Shown here piece by piece: positions 38,853 through 48,300 of a DNA stretch of 64,000 nt. Below the pieces are notes generated by a model. The model was not told the origin of the DNA. It ran no database searches and saw only the letters and a list, made by a program, of their open reading frames with translations. Origin of the DNA: an uncultured Rubripirellula sp. (GTDB lineage: Bacteria; Planctomycetota; Planctomycetia; Pirellulales; Pirellulaceae); the NCBI GenBank assembly GCA_938075415.1, contig CALJHC010000005.1, forward strand, positions 1 through 64,000, given 5' to 3'. How positions within the stretch are numbered: position 1 is the stretch's first letter; each line of letters begins with the position of its first letter. A program made the translations under genes and the position numbers.

Positions 38853-39275
38853 TCAGGCTCTCGATTGGATTTTTAGAGAGTCTGAGCGATTCGGGCTTGT
38901 CACTCGCTTGGCTAGCGAGATCAGTGATACTTGAATTTCTGTGGCGTTTGCCTTCGAACCCTTTTTGGGTCGAACGATGTAATCGAAGCCTCGCGGTAAA
39001 TCCTTCTGCTGCAGGCGATAGGCTTCTCGAATGAGACGTTTCCAGCGATTGCGAACCACAGCGTTACCTGTTTTTTTCGGAATCGTGATGCCGATTCTCG
39101 GTGGTTGTCCCGGGATGGTTTTCAAGGCACACAGAACGAGAGTTCCGTCAGCTTTGCATCGTCCACGTTTTAAGATCTTGCCGAATCGCTGACTGCTACG
39201 AACTCGTTTTGATTTTTCAAACCCGAAGTCATCAATGGCAGTTGATTTCGATTCCAATTTGCCATCTGTCATCAC
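38853..39275 (-). CDS. rnpA: Ribonuclease P protein component
   Basis: A 140-residue RnpA, the protein that assists the RNase P ribozyme in trimming tRNA 5' ends. The RNR motif is in KKTGNAVVRNRWKRLIREAY, preceded by RIGITIP and followed by FDYIVRPKKG. The N-terminal 25 residues before RVRSSQRFGKILKRG are extra. An ATG one codon downstream of the annotated GTG (39272) is the likelier start. The usual neighbour rpmH is not adjacent; instead a DnaJ-like gene ends 21 bases upstream, suggesting co-transcription with it. Confidence 0.93.
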   Translation of the reverse strand: MMTDGKLESKSTAIDDFGFEKSKRVRSSQRFGKILKRGRCKADGTLVLCALKTIPGQPPRIGITIPKKTGNAVVRNRWKRLIREAYRLQQKDLPRGFDYIVRPKKGSKANATEIQVSLISLAKRVTSPNRSDSLKIQSRA

Positions 39276-39296
39276 AAAACCCCCTTTGTCTTTTCG

Positions 39297-40277
39297 CTAA
39301 AACGACAATCCATCTCGAACGGAAATGGGGTTTTGTTCTTCAAATTGCTTCACTAGCTCTCTGGACGTGTCACTGACTTGATTGGGAAGTTCAATTTGCA
39401 GGGTGACCAAAAGATCACCAGTGGACCCGTCCCGTTGTTTGACTCCGAGTCCTTTCAGACGCAAGCGTTTCCCGCTGCTGCTGCCAGGTGGAATCGCGAG
39501 GGCGACCGAACCGTAGGGCGTGGGGATATCAATTTTAGAACCGAGGAACGCTTCGCCGAGGCTAACGGCCAGCGTTAGTTCAAGGTTCCGTTTGTTTCGA
39601 CGATAGTGAGGGTGGTCTGAGACTTTAATTTCAAGAATCAGGTCACCCCGAGCGGCTCCGAAGGGCCCGGGTTGTCCTCGCTCACGCAAGCGAATTTTAG
39701 ATCCATTATCAACGCCCGGCGGAATGTTGACCGCAATCTTCTCTTGTTCCAGATAGAATTCGGTTTCGCCACCAGTGACCGCGATTTGAAGGGGGATCTC
39801 GATTTCGTAGCGAACATTTTCCCCTCGGCGATTGGGTTGGGGTCGCCTCTGACCAGGTTGTGGTCCGCCTTGTCGTCCGCCACCGACCAGCTGTTCAAAG
39901 AAATCTGAAAACCCATCAAATTGAGGTTGGCCTCCACCCCGACCAAAGATTTGTTCGATGTCCAATCCATCAAATCCACCCGCGGCCGGATTGAATCCTC
40001 CACCACGGATTTTTTCGAAATCTGCACCGTAGCGATCGTATGCTGGGCGTTTTTCCTCATCGCTGAGAACATCGTAGGCTTCTTGCACTCGCTTGAAATT
40101 ATCTCGCGCAACCTGATCATTCGGATTCTTATCCGGGTGGTACTTCAGCGCTAATTTTCGATGCGCCTTTTTGATTTCATCTTTCGAAGCGTCGCGGCTG
40201 ACACCAAGAATTTGATAAAGATCTTGCGACACGGATCCGTCTGTCTTTTCGGAGGTTATCGATCCACCGTTGCTCAC
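39297..40277 (-). CDS. DnaJ-like co-chaperone (CbpA type)
   Basis: A 326-residue type II J-protein that stimulates a DnaK ATPase. The J domain ([20 protein letters not shown] through HPD in [14 protein letters not shown]) is followed by a Gly-rich linker (about 95-155) and two C-terminal substrate-binding beta domains. There is no cysteine zinc finger, so it is of the CbpA/DjlB kind rather than canonical DnaJ. The annotated GTG start lies in a perfect hairpin; a second GTG at codon 16 (40232) gives [11 protein letters not shown], closer to the family start. rnpA follows after 21 bases. Confidence 0.9.
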   Translation of the reverse strand: MSNGGSITSEKTDGSVSQDLYQILGVSRDASKDEIKKAHRKLALKYHPDKNPNDQVARDNFKRVQEAYDVLSDEEKRPAYDRYGADFEKIRGGGFNPAAGGFDGLDIEQIFGRGGGQPQFDGFSDFFEQLVGGGRQGGPQPGQRRPQPNRRGENVRYEIEIPLQIAVTGGETEFYLEQEKIAVNIPPGVDNGSKIRLRERGQPGPFGAARGDLILEIKVSDHPHYRRNKRNLELTLAVSLGEAFLGSKIDIPTPYGSVALAIPPGSSSGKRLRLKGLGVKQRDGSTGDLLVTLQIELPNQVSDTSRELVKQFEEQNPISVRDGLSF

Positions 40278-40285
40278 GGTGGATC
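40261..40285 (-). promoter_or_regulatory. Hairpin covering the upstream dnaJ-like start codon
   Basis: A perfect 9-bp stem (40261-40269 with 40277-40285) with a 7-nt loop. The first base of the annotated GTG is paired and the next two bases are in the loop, so the structure could hinder initiation. If translation starts at codon 16, the hairpin is simply in the leader. Confidence 0.4.
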
Positions 40286-40596
40286 ATCTGGCTGTGGATG
40301 AACGCTACGAACTTTGAGGCATTCTGGAGAATGTTGTAACGAGGATGACAAAAACTTAATAGCTGTCAAATCGGCATGAGTGATTTGAACTGTTTCTTGC
40401 AGAGCAAATGATGAACCAATCGGCACGACCGGCAAAGACACTCTGAGAGAGGTGGTTGGCATTTGCGGGTTCACCTCTTTTCGCGATTTGTTCATGAGAG
40501 GGCCGCAGAGGTGGGTTGTGGGCGGGTGACCGCGTCGTCATCGTCCTATCTCAATCTCCTTCGAGTTCCGCGAGAGTTGCCAGTCATTCGTCCCAT

Positions 40597-41718
40597 TCAA
40601 GGTTGTGACGGATCTGCCTGCTTGGGTTTGCCGCGTGTCGCTCTTTGGTGAATCGTCACAAGGGGAGGGTCAGCAACCACTTCGACGTCACCAGGCAATG
40701 TCTGCGTCTCTTTGACGCTTCCTCGGATCATGTTAGCCACGGTTTGCCAGTGTGTTTGGTTCATCGCCTGGCGTGGCCAATGCTGCTGCTTCCAAACCGT
40801 TTGTAACGCCGAGATGATGATTGCGGAACTGGTTTTATCGTCTTGGTGGAAACGAGTCGCCTCGCCCTCGACTCGATGTTTGTCGAGCCAAATCGAGGCC
40901 GAGGAATCAATTGTGTCCCGCCAATTTCTTTGTGATTCAATGGCTCGCATGATTGCACGAACCGAATTGGGGTATTCTGATTCGATCAATGGAAGCAGCA
41001 CGTTACGAATCCAGTTGCGTCGATAGCGACTGTCGAGATTAGATCGGTCTTCCTGCCACGAATATCCCTTCTCTCTTAGTGCATGTCGAATCGTTTCTCG
41101 TCTGGATTCAATCATTGGGCGTACAAGAACGAGGTCACCTTCGATCGGGAGTGGATGACCAATTCCAGACAGGCCCGCGGGGCCGGTTCCTCTCATTAAG
41201 TGGTGCAAGACGGTTTCCGCATTGTCGTCTCCCGAGTGAGCCAAAGCGATGTACCTTGCTCCATGACTGTGAGCGACGTCCACAAGAAAGCGCATTCGAG
41301 CGTCTCGAAGAGAAGCTTCGTCTGATTTGTTTGCGCGACTAGGGTTTGAGAATTCTTTCTCGGTGCGATGATCTTGATGGATTTTGCCCGGGCGTCCAGA
41401 TGAGTCCGGGCGTCCAGATGAGTCCGGGCGTCCAAGTGAGAAAGGCAGGCCGAGTTCATTTGCGAGTCGTTCGGTGAACGCCGCATCTTCACCTGATTCT
41501 TCACCACGCAGTTCATGGTTGTAGTGAGCGACCACAAGAAAGCCCCTAGCGGGTTGTGGGTGGGTTGCATCTTGGCGAGAACGTAATTCAGCCATTGCGC
41601 GAACCAGTGTGACACTGTCCGCGCCACCGCTGCAGCCAACCACAACGCCTGTTTCTCGCCATCGATTGTGTGGCCAGGCGAGCTGAATCTCTTGAATGAT
41701 TTGTTGCCAAGGTGACAT
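40597..41718 (-). CDS. tilS: tRNA(Ile)-lysidine synthase
   Basis: A 373-residue TilS that converts the CAU anticodon wobble C of tRNA-Ile to lysidine using ATP and lysine. The PP-loop motif is VVGCSGGADSVTLVRAMAEL, followed by LVVAHYNHELRGEESGEDAA and the ALAHSGDDNAETVLHHLMRG segment. The C-terminal domain after about residue 230 is short. I start it at MSPWQQIIQEIQLAWP; the frame is open 23 codons further upstream. Unusually, an 18-bp tandem repeat inside the gene encodes GRPDSS twice plus a partial copy between the Rossmann core strands. Confidence 0.92.
   Translation of the reverse strand: MSPWQQIIQEIQLAWPHNRWRETGVVVGCSGGADSVTLVRAMAELRSRQDATHPQPARGFLVVAHYNHELRGEESGEDAAFTERLANELGLPFSLGRPDSSGRPDSSGRPGKIHQDHRTEKEFSNPSRANKSDEASLRDARMRFLVDVAHSHGARYIALAHSGDDNAETVLHHLMRGTGPAGLSGIGHPLPIEGDLVLVRPMIESRRETIRHALREKGYSWQEDRSNLDSRYRRNWIRNVLLPLIESEYPNSVRAIMRAIESQRNWRDTIDSSASIWLDKHRVEGEATRFHQDDKTSSAIIISALQTVWKQQHWPRQAMNQTHWQTVANMIRGSVKETQTLPGDVEVVADPPLVTIHQRATRGKPKQADPSQP
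41389..41440. repeat. In-frame 18-bp minisatellite within tilS
   Basis: Two identical 18-bp units (41389-41406, 41407-41424) and a diverged partial third to 41440. The unit length is a multiple of three, so the frame is preserved and a GRPDSS peptide repeat results. Confidence 0.93.
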
Positions 41719-42385
41719 CAGGCTGATCGATCGTTGACGAACTTGAATGCGTTGGACTGGTGAATTTACACCAATCCGGTCTGGCATGAAGTCAGGAAGG
41801 AATCACGCACGCCGGTCGACCTCCTCGAATCGCGAATAGGTAGAGGCTGATTGCCGACTTTACTTGGTCGGGGCATTCGCGATGACTGACAATTTGTTCA
41901 AGCGAATTTTATCGCAGGTTGCCTAGCTGTTTTCATTGCCGGCTATTTCTGAGGGACACTCGAATCGTTCGATGTTGCAGTTCGCCAGTGGCTCGGGAGG
42001 ATGCAAAACGCCACATCAAACCGGCATTTTTAAGCCTTGAGGCGATGGGGTAACCCTTCACGGCGGAGCATCAATTTGGGGCGCAGTGCGGGGGAAGGGT
42101 TGGGGTCGGTCAGTTAGTTATTGGGGAAATCGCCAGACTAAATCAATTTTTTTGTCGATTTGTTTCATCGACTTTCCCATAGGTTTTCCGAGTCTGGCTC
42201 GTCTGGGCGATCGCTGTGAGTTGCTGGCTTGTTTGAAGATTGTGTCGGACTTGTTACCCTTCATGGGCGAGCGGTCTAATCGCAGACCACCGCAAAATCA
42301 TTATAAATTGACTATCACCTCGGACAACAAAACCACCGGATGTTGAGGGGAATTCCCGCGAATTAGGGAATAGGGCCAGCCATCA
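41719..42385. other. Intergenic, nothing recognised
   Basis: About 670 bases between divergent tilS and the following plus-strand genes. It should contain promoters for both directions, but none stands out. Confidence 0.45.
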
Positions 42386-42931
42386 TTGAATGGAGCTTCA
42401 TCCTCGAGACAGCCAAATTTTGCAGCAATGACCTGGACCCGATTTTTCTCTTTGATCAGACCGTTTGGCGGCCTCTTGCGGGGCGTGTCATCGAAAATGG
42501 TGCAGCGATCAGGATTGGATGGTTCAGAGAATTCTCATGAAGCATTAGTCGAGCCTGCGTCGTCTGCGCACTGTTTAGCGAAGGACGTTTTGAATTCAGG
42601 CTTGGCCGATGGAGTAACGAATCAATCGAAAGGTATTAGAGCGTTTGAAGTTGCGGAACTGCTGAAGTCGAAATTTTCTTGGCAATCTTTGAGCGATGCA
42701 TTGGGTACGGTCCACCGACCGGAACCAATGTCAGCGAGTGGATGCTCGCGGCAATGTCTCACCAAAACCAGCCAAGTGATTGACGACAACGTCATGATTG
42801 CGGGCATCTTTTGTGAAGCGATTCTTGGTCGGTTGATACGACGCGGCCAGGAAGTTTTGCGTCCGCGTGACTTGAGCCGGCTTTCAAAATTTCTATACCT
42901 TTCCAATTGGCTTGCAAATTGGAAATACTGA
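42386..42931 (+). CDS. Hypothetical protein upstream of rny
   Basis: An open frame of 181 codons ending 35 bases before the RNase Y start. I do not recognise the protein. The middle part ([20 protein letters not shown], about 75-94) is amphipathic and protein-like, and the C terminus is rich in Arg, Leu and Trp. There is no signal peptide or clear domain. The position and strand would suit co-transcription with rny, but it could also be a chance frame over the rny leader; base composition by codon position was not computed. Confidence 0.4.
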   Translation: MNGASSSRQPNFAAMTWTRFFSLIRPFGGLLRGVSSKMVQRSGLDGSENSHEALVEPASSAHCLAKDVLNSGLADGVTNQSKGIRAFEVAELLKSKFSWQSLSDALGTVHRPEPMSASGCSRQCLTKTSQVIDDNVMIAGIFCEAILGRLIRRGQEVLRPRDLSRLSKFLYLSNWLANWKY

Positions 42932-42965
42932 TGGTTTTCGAGTCCTCGCTGTCGAGGACCTAAGA

Positions 42966-44525
42966 ATGGATCAAACACTATTACTTCCTTGCCTAGTCTC
43001 TCTGATCTTGGGATTGGGGCTTGCTTATTGCGTCTACAAACTCAATGAGAACAAGCGAGAAGTTCGTCGGAAAGAGGATTCGGATCGTCAGCTGGAGACG
43101 ATGCGGCAACAGGCAGAGACTGAGAGGAATCAGCTTGTTCTTGAGGCCAAAGAGTCCTCGCTTGCTCTGAAGGTCAGCGCGGAGGAAGAAATTGCTTCAA
43201 ATCGTAAAACGCAACTACAGCGAGAGCAGAAGCTAGATCGCCGTGAGGAGCAATTACAGCATCAAGAGGATTCTCTGCGTAAGCAGCAACGTGGTCTGGA
43301 GACGACTCAGACTCGTTTGGAGACCCAAAACAAGAAGCTTGCTGAGCAGCGTTCCAATCTTGATAAAACACTCAAGCAGCAAGTGGCAATACTCGAACGT
43401 TCCAGCGGCATGTCTCAAGACGAGGCCTCTCAGCAATTGATGCAAGCTTTGGAGAAGGAGCTTGAAAGCGAGCGGGGGGCTTTGTTGCTGCATCACAAAC
43501 GACGGCTGTCGGAGGTGGTCAAGGAGCAGGGGCGTGAGATGTTGCTGACGGCGATTCAGCGGTATTCCTCGAGTCATACCGCAGAATCCACGACAAGTAC
43601 GGTCGATGTGCCCAGTGATGACATCAAAGGTCGCATCATCGGTCGTGAAGGGCGAAACATTCGTGCATTTGAGAAGGCAACCGGGGTGGATGTTATCATC
43701 GATGACACCCCGGGAGTTGTGATCGTCAGTGGATTTGATCCGGTGCGCCGTGAGATTGCTCGTCGGGCATTGACTACGCTCATTGCGGACGGTCGCATCC
43801 ACCCCTCGAAGATTGAAGAGGTGGTTGCCGAGGCTGGTAAGGCAATCGAGGAGGTCGTTCTTCAGAAAGGACGCGAAGCCGCTGATGAAGTGAATGTTAC
43901 CGGTTTGCACGTCAAGGTTCTTCGGATGTTGGGGCGGTTGCACTTTCGCACCTCCTACAGCCAGAACGTTCTTCGTCACAGCGTCGAGGTTGCCTTTGTT
44001 TCCGGGTTAGTCGCAGAGATGCTTGGGATGGACGGCGATTTGGCGCGGCGATGTGGTCTTCTGCACGACATCGGTAAAGCCGCTGACCACGAACTCGAAG
44101 GTGGACATCCCAAAATTGGTGCTGACCTCTTGCGTCGCCACAAGGAGTCGGCCGAGGTGGTACATGCTGCCTTTGGGCATCATGACGAAATTGTGACCGA
44201 GCATCCTTACACCATGATTGTTGCAATCGGCGATGCCTGCAGTGCCAGTCGGCCCGGCGCACGACGAGAGTCTTTGGAACGCTATGTCAAACGAATGGAA
44301 GAGCTTGAATCGATCGCTGAGAGGTTTGACGGTGTCAAGCAGGCATTTGCCATTAGTGCCGGACGCGAGTTGCGGGTGATTGTCAGCAGTGACAAAACGA
44401 CGGATGAACAAGCTGCAACCATTTGCCACGACATCGCTAAGGCGTTTGAGAGCGAGTTGACTTATCCGGGCGAGATCAAAGTTACGGTTTTGAGAGAAAG
44501 TCGTTTTGTCGAAACCGCTCGTTAG
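42966..44525 (+). CDS. rny: Ribonuclease Y
   Basis: A 519-residue membrane-anchored endoribonuclease that starts mRNA decay. It has an N-terminal membrane segment ([20 protein letters not shown]), a long coiled coil rich in Gln, Glu and Arg (about 30-185), the KH domain with [20 protein letters not shown], and an HD domain with [28 protein letters not shown] and FGHHDE. The length is the family standard. I start it at [10 protein letters not shown], which places the membrane anchor at the N terminus as in the family. Confidence 0.96.
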   Translation: MDQTLLLPCLVSLILGLGLAYCVYKLNENKREVRRKEDSDRQLETMRQQAETERNQLVLEAKESSLALKVSAEEEIASNRKTQLQREQKLDRREEQLQHQEDSLRKQQRGLETTQTRLETQNKKLAEQRSNLDKTLKQQVAILERSSGMSQDEASQQLMQALEKELESERGALLLHHKRRLSEVVKEQGREMLLTAIQRYSSSHTAESTTSTVDVPSDDIKGRIIGREGRNIRAFEKATGVDVIIDDTPGVVIVSGFDPVRREIARRALTTLIADGRIHPSKIEEVVAEAGKAIEEVVLQKGREAADEVNVTGLHVKVLRMLGRLHFRTSYSQNVLRHSVEVAFVSGLVAEMLGMDGDLARRCGLLHDIGKAADHELEGGHPKIGADLLRRHKESAEVVHAAFGHHDEIVTEHPYTMIVAIGDACSASRPGARRESLERYVKRMEELESIAERFDGVKQAFAISAGRELRVIVSSDKTTDEQAATICHDIAKAFESELTYPGEIKVTVLRESRFVETAR

Positions 44526-44550
44526 TCACCCCTTGATGCAGACTGTTCTT

Positions 44551-44574
44551 CAACCCGCCTGGGTTGTCGCTTTT
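44551..44574 (+). terminator. Probable terminator after rny
   Basis: A 6-bp stem CAACCC/GGGTTG (44551-44566) with a 4-nt loop is followed by TCGCTTTT, only 26 bases after the rny stop codon. The stem is short and the T-run interrupted, so it is a modest candidate. The rest of the gap to 45396 holds no supportable gene. Confidence 0.45.
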
Positions 44575-45033
44575 GTCCGGTAGGCAGTGCCTCTGACTCT
44601 AACGGTGCGTCTCCCGCAGCGGTCGAGTCCATTCGCCAAACTGGCAAATATGCTTCCGTGGTGAGCAACGCTTGCGGAACGGGGCAGGGCGCGACTCAGC
44701 GGATCTTGGTGGTAGGTGCCACTCTGCCTGTGAAAGAGGGTTCTACCTGTGAAAGAGGGTGCTGGGGGGTGTGTCGTGCCTGTTGCCAACCGAGAGTGAA
44801 ATGAGCAGATATGGTTGAATTTGGAACCAAGAAGTCGACGCACCGCTGATCAAGCAAGTGGTTTGACTCTGCCGGAAGCGTTGATCTCGGACTAGAAATT
44901 ACCAGTCAGGATTGGTGAAGACTGCTGAAGCCATGCCGAGAGAAAGTCCGGAGCAACCTTCAGCAACAGTGCCGTTTTTCACTTTCGGCTGATGTCAGCA
45001 GTCGCTTTCCCCCTGCATGGGGTGTTTGGCCGC

Positions 45034-45062
45034 TTGACATTTTGGGGTGCTCGCGCTATGTT
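45034..45062 (+). promoter_or_regulatory. Sigma70-like promoter upstream of the tex-like gene
   Basis: A perfect TTGACA (45034-45039), a 17-bp spacer, and TATGTT (45057-45062). It points toward the Tex-like gene that starts 335 bases downstream. The match to the consensus is good, though no transcription start is known and the untranslated leader would be long. Confidence 0.5.
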
Positions 45063-45396
45063 CGCCGGATTCCATTGCATCGGAATTTAAACCGATGGAG
45101 CGGTTGGCAGTGATCGCCTAATGACATGCGATGTTCGACAAAACGTTTTCCGGAAGTTATCCGACGGATTACCAATGACGGATCGTCGTGAACGGCCATT
45201 GAGTGATGATCAAATTGACTCATTGCGAGGGGTACGAGTTCTTGTCATTTGTGAACCTCGATCGCTGGCGCCAAACCATCGGGTGTGTTTCCCTGATGCT
45301 GAACACCTCCAAGCGTAGCGTGCCCCAAAGCGTCGTGTGCCTTCAGTGCCGCGTCACCCAAAGTTCTGGGACGATCCACGTAGAGACAGAATCGTC

Positions 45397-48300
45397 ATGA
45401 GCGTTGACTATGAAGCAATTGCCCAACGCGGGCGTTGCGATGTATCGAGTTTAAGATTGGCCACTCCTCTTTTGGAGCAGGGTTATTCGCCGCCTTTCCT
45501 CGCAAGGTATCGTCGCGATGAGTTAGGTGGTGTTGATGAAGCAAGCCTTTGGGCTTTGCTTTCGTCGCTGCAAGCCGAGCAGGAAATCCAGCAAAGGCGT
45601 AGTGAGTTGTTGGAGAGTTGGGAAAAAACAACGCTCCGAGACCCCGCGATCGCTCACGCTCTTCGTCAGTCTCATTCGTTGCGTATGCTCAATCGTCTGG
45701 GCAGGCGGTTGAAGCGTGAGACTGGAGATTCGGTTTCGTCCGCAACAACGATTGCGGCGCGGGTGTTGAGTCCTGCAAAGGGTGATGGAAAAGATTTTGC
45801 CTCCATTGCCGCGTCCATCGAGGGTCTGGAAAACCCCGAGGAAGCAGTGACGGGCGCGGAAGAGGCTTTGGCCGAGCGTCTCGCCGGCGACCCTCGAATG
45901 ATCGCAGCCGCGGTTCGATGGTTGTCAAAGAATGCAAAAGTGCAAATCTCAAAAGTTCATGATCCTCATCTCGCGCCTGCGGACGAGCCCTCCAAGGGAA
46001 GCGAGTCAAAGAAGAACAAAAAACGCAAGGCGCAATCGAAGGAATTGACTGCTGAAAAGCAGGTTGGCGCCGATTCCCAAAGCTCAGATTCCCAAAGCTC
46101 AGATTCCCAAAGCGCCGATTCCCAAAGCGCCGATTCCCAAAGTCCAGATTCAACAAGTCCAGTAACGTCTGATTCTTCGGTGTCAGGTCCTTCAACGGAC
46201 TCCCCTGCTGCATCCTCAACTGAGGACACGCCGGTGTCGGAGACGGTGACAGATGCCACCGTTGCTGCAGAGGCTTCTGCAACCAAAGAGGCGACCAACG
46301 AGGTTGTCCCTGCGGCCGATGCGAATGATGCCTCGGTGCAAGCCGATGTTAAAACGACCGAGGCAGTTGAATCCGACACCTCCACCGCTTCGGCGAGCGA
46401 TCTCGTTGCAGATCCAGCCGAATCCAAACAGCAGACGGCTGCAGTTGTGGGCGAAGCTGCGCCGGCTAGCGAGATAGAATCTGAGGTTGACTCAACGACG
46501 CCACCCGAAGTGTCGATTGCTGGGGAGGCGGCTTCTGATAAGACCACTTCGGCTGAGTCAGCGACTGCCAAGGGTTCGGTAGCCAAAGCAGGGCAAGCCG
46601 AGAGCAAGCCAGCGGGTGTTCCGCAAAAGCAGACGGCCACTCAAGGTGGCGATTCGAAAGGGGCTTCGTCCAAGAAGCAGAAGAAAATATCGCCACGGCA
46701 GCGTCGGCGTCGTTGGTTGGTCAGCGTTCTCAAGCCACTTTCGGGCAAGAAATTCAATGCGGATAAGTTGAGTGCGTTCCAAATTGTCATGCTTGGTCGC
46801 GCAATGCGTAGTCAAGTTGCTGAGTGCTCGTTCGAGTACGATGCGACCCGTTTGGTTGCAGAGTTGCAACGGGTGGCTGGATCGATCAATCGACACTTTG
46901 AAGCCAAGTTGCAAGAGATCGTCTTGAAGCATGAAAGCGTTATTCGCGAAGCCGGGGAAGCGGCGTGGTGGGATGACCTGCACGAGAAGGCATCGGCTCG
47001 ATTGGTGACGATCACGGCGGACCATCTTGATCGTCACGTCAATCGTGGTGGTGTGGATGCTCGAGTGGTGATGGCAATCGATGCAGTCGGGCCTCGAACT
47101 GCGGCAACTTCCATTGTCTGTTCGGATGGGCGTATCCTTCACAATGAAGATTTGCCCTGTCAGATGTCAACTGCCTTGCGGACTCAGGCAGTGACTCGCT
47201 TGGGGGAATTGATCCACAGTTTCCATGTCGATTTGATTGTTGTTAGCAACGGCCCTTCTCGTCGTGCGACGATGATTGCCTTGGGAGATTTAATTGGCCA
47301 GTCACCAGAGGGTTCGGTCCGCTGGACATTGGCTGATCGTAATGGTGCGGACGTCTACGCGGGAAGTTCGATCGCGGATGAGGAGATGCGAGCGACTCCG
47401 CGTCGTTTTCGCGCAGCAGCCTGGTTGGCATTCTCCATCCTTCAGCCTGCTCAGGCTTTCGCCAAAGTCGATCCACTCAAGTTGCGACTGAGTTCTTTTC
47501 AGCGTGAATTAACCGATGAACTGTTGTCGCGACCGCTTGAAAATGTGATGACCAGTGGTGCATCGCGTGGTGGGGTGGATGTTAATGCTGCACCCGTCTC
47601 TTGGCTGACCCGAATCCCCGGCGTGACTGAAGATGTAGCCAACGCGATTGATCAGGCTCGGCGAGAGTCGCTGTTTGACTCTCGAGAAAAATTGGGTGAT
47701 TTGCCGCAATGGTCGAGTGTGACGGGAAGTCGTCAAGCCCTTCCGTTTCTTCGTGTCTTCGGAAGCGAGATGACTTTGGATGGGACTTTGATCCATCCTG
47801 ACGATTATCCACTGGCCGAGAAACTGGCGACGTCGCTCGAGATAGAATTACCCCCTGGGGCACCTCCGGGATACGTTGCTCCGGATTTCACTCAATCAAT
47901 CGACCCCACGACAAAAAGCCAAATTAGCGAAGCGCCAGTTGATACTGATGCCAATGCAGTTGAGGATTTCACGAACGCTTCCGAGAATGCGTCAGAATTT
48001 TCGATTCAAGAGGCGAGTGATGCTGGGGTTGGTGAAGAAACGCCTGCTGATGTTTCCGATTCCAATTCGGAAAATCAGGCAGATGGATCTGGGGCCGAGG
48101 TAGAGCCTGCTTCGGATTCAACGCAGGAAATCGAAGTCACTGCGGAATGTAGTGAGAAAACCAGTGACGAAACCACCGCAGTGAATGCCGTGAGTGAAAC
48201 ATCGGGAAGTAACACAGAAAGTGCTGACAAGTCCGAAGCGACGAAGGATTCAACCGATGTCGAAGCGTCGGCAGTCGAGGATTCCGCACCCGCCATCGAT

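Noticed and set aside
45966..46640. Long antisense open frame (224 codons) inside the Tex-like gene
   Set aside because: It is the mirror of a low-complexity Ser/Ala/Glu-rich coding stretch, where antisense stops are rare. The plus-strand Tex domains on both sides are in one frame.
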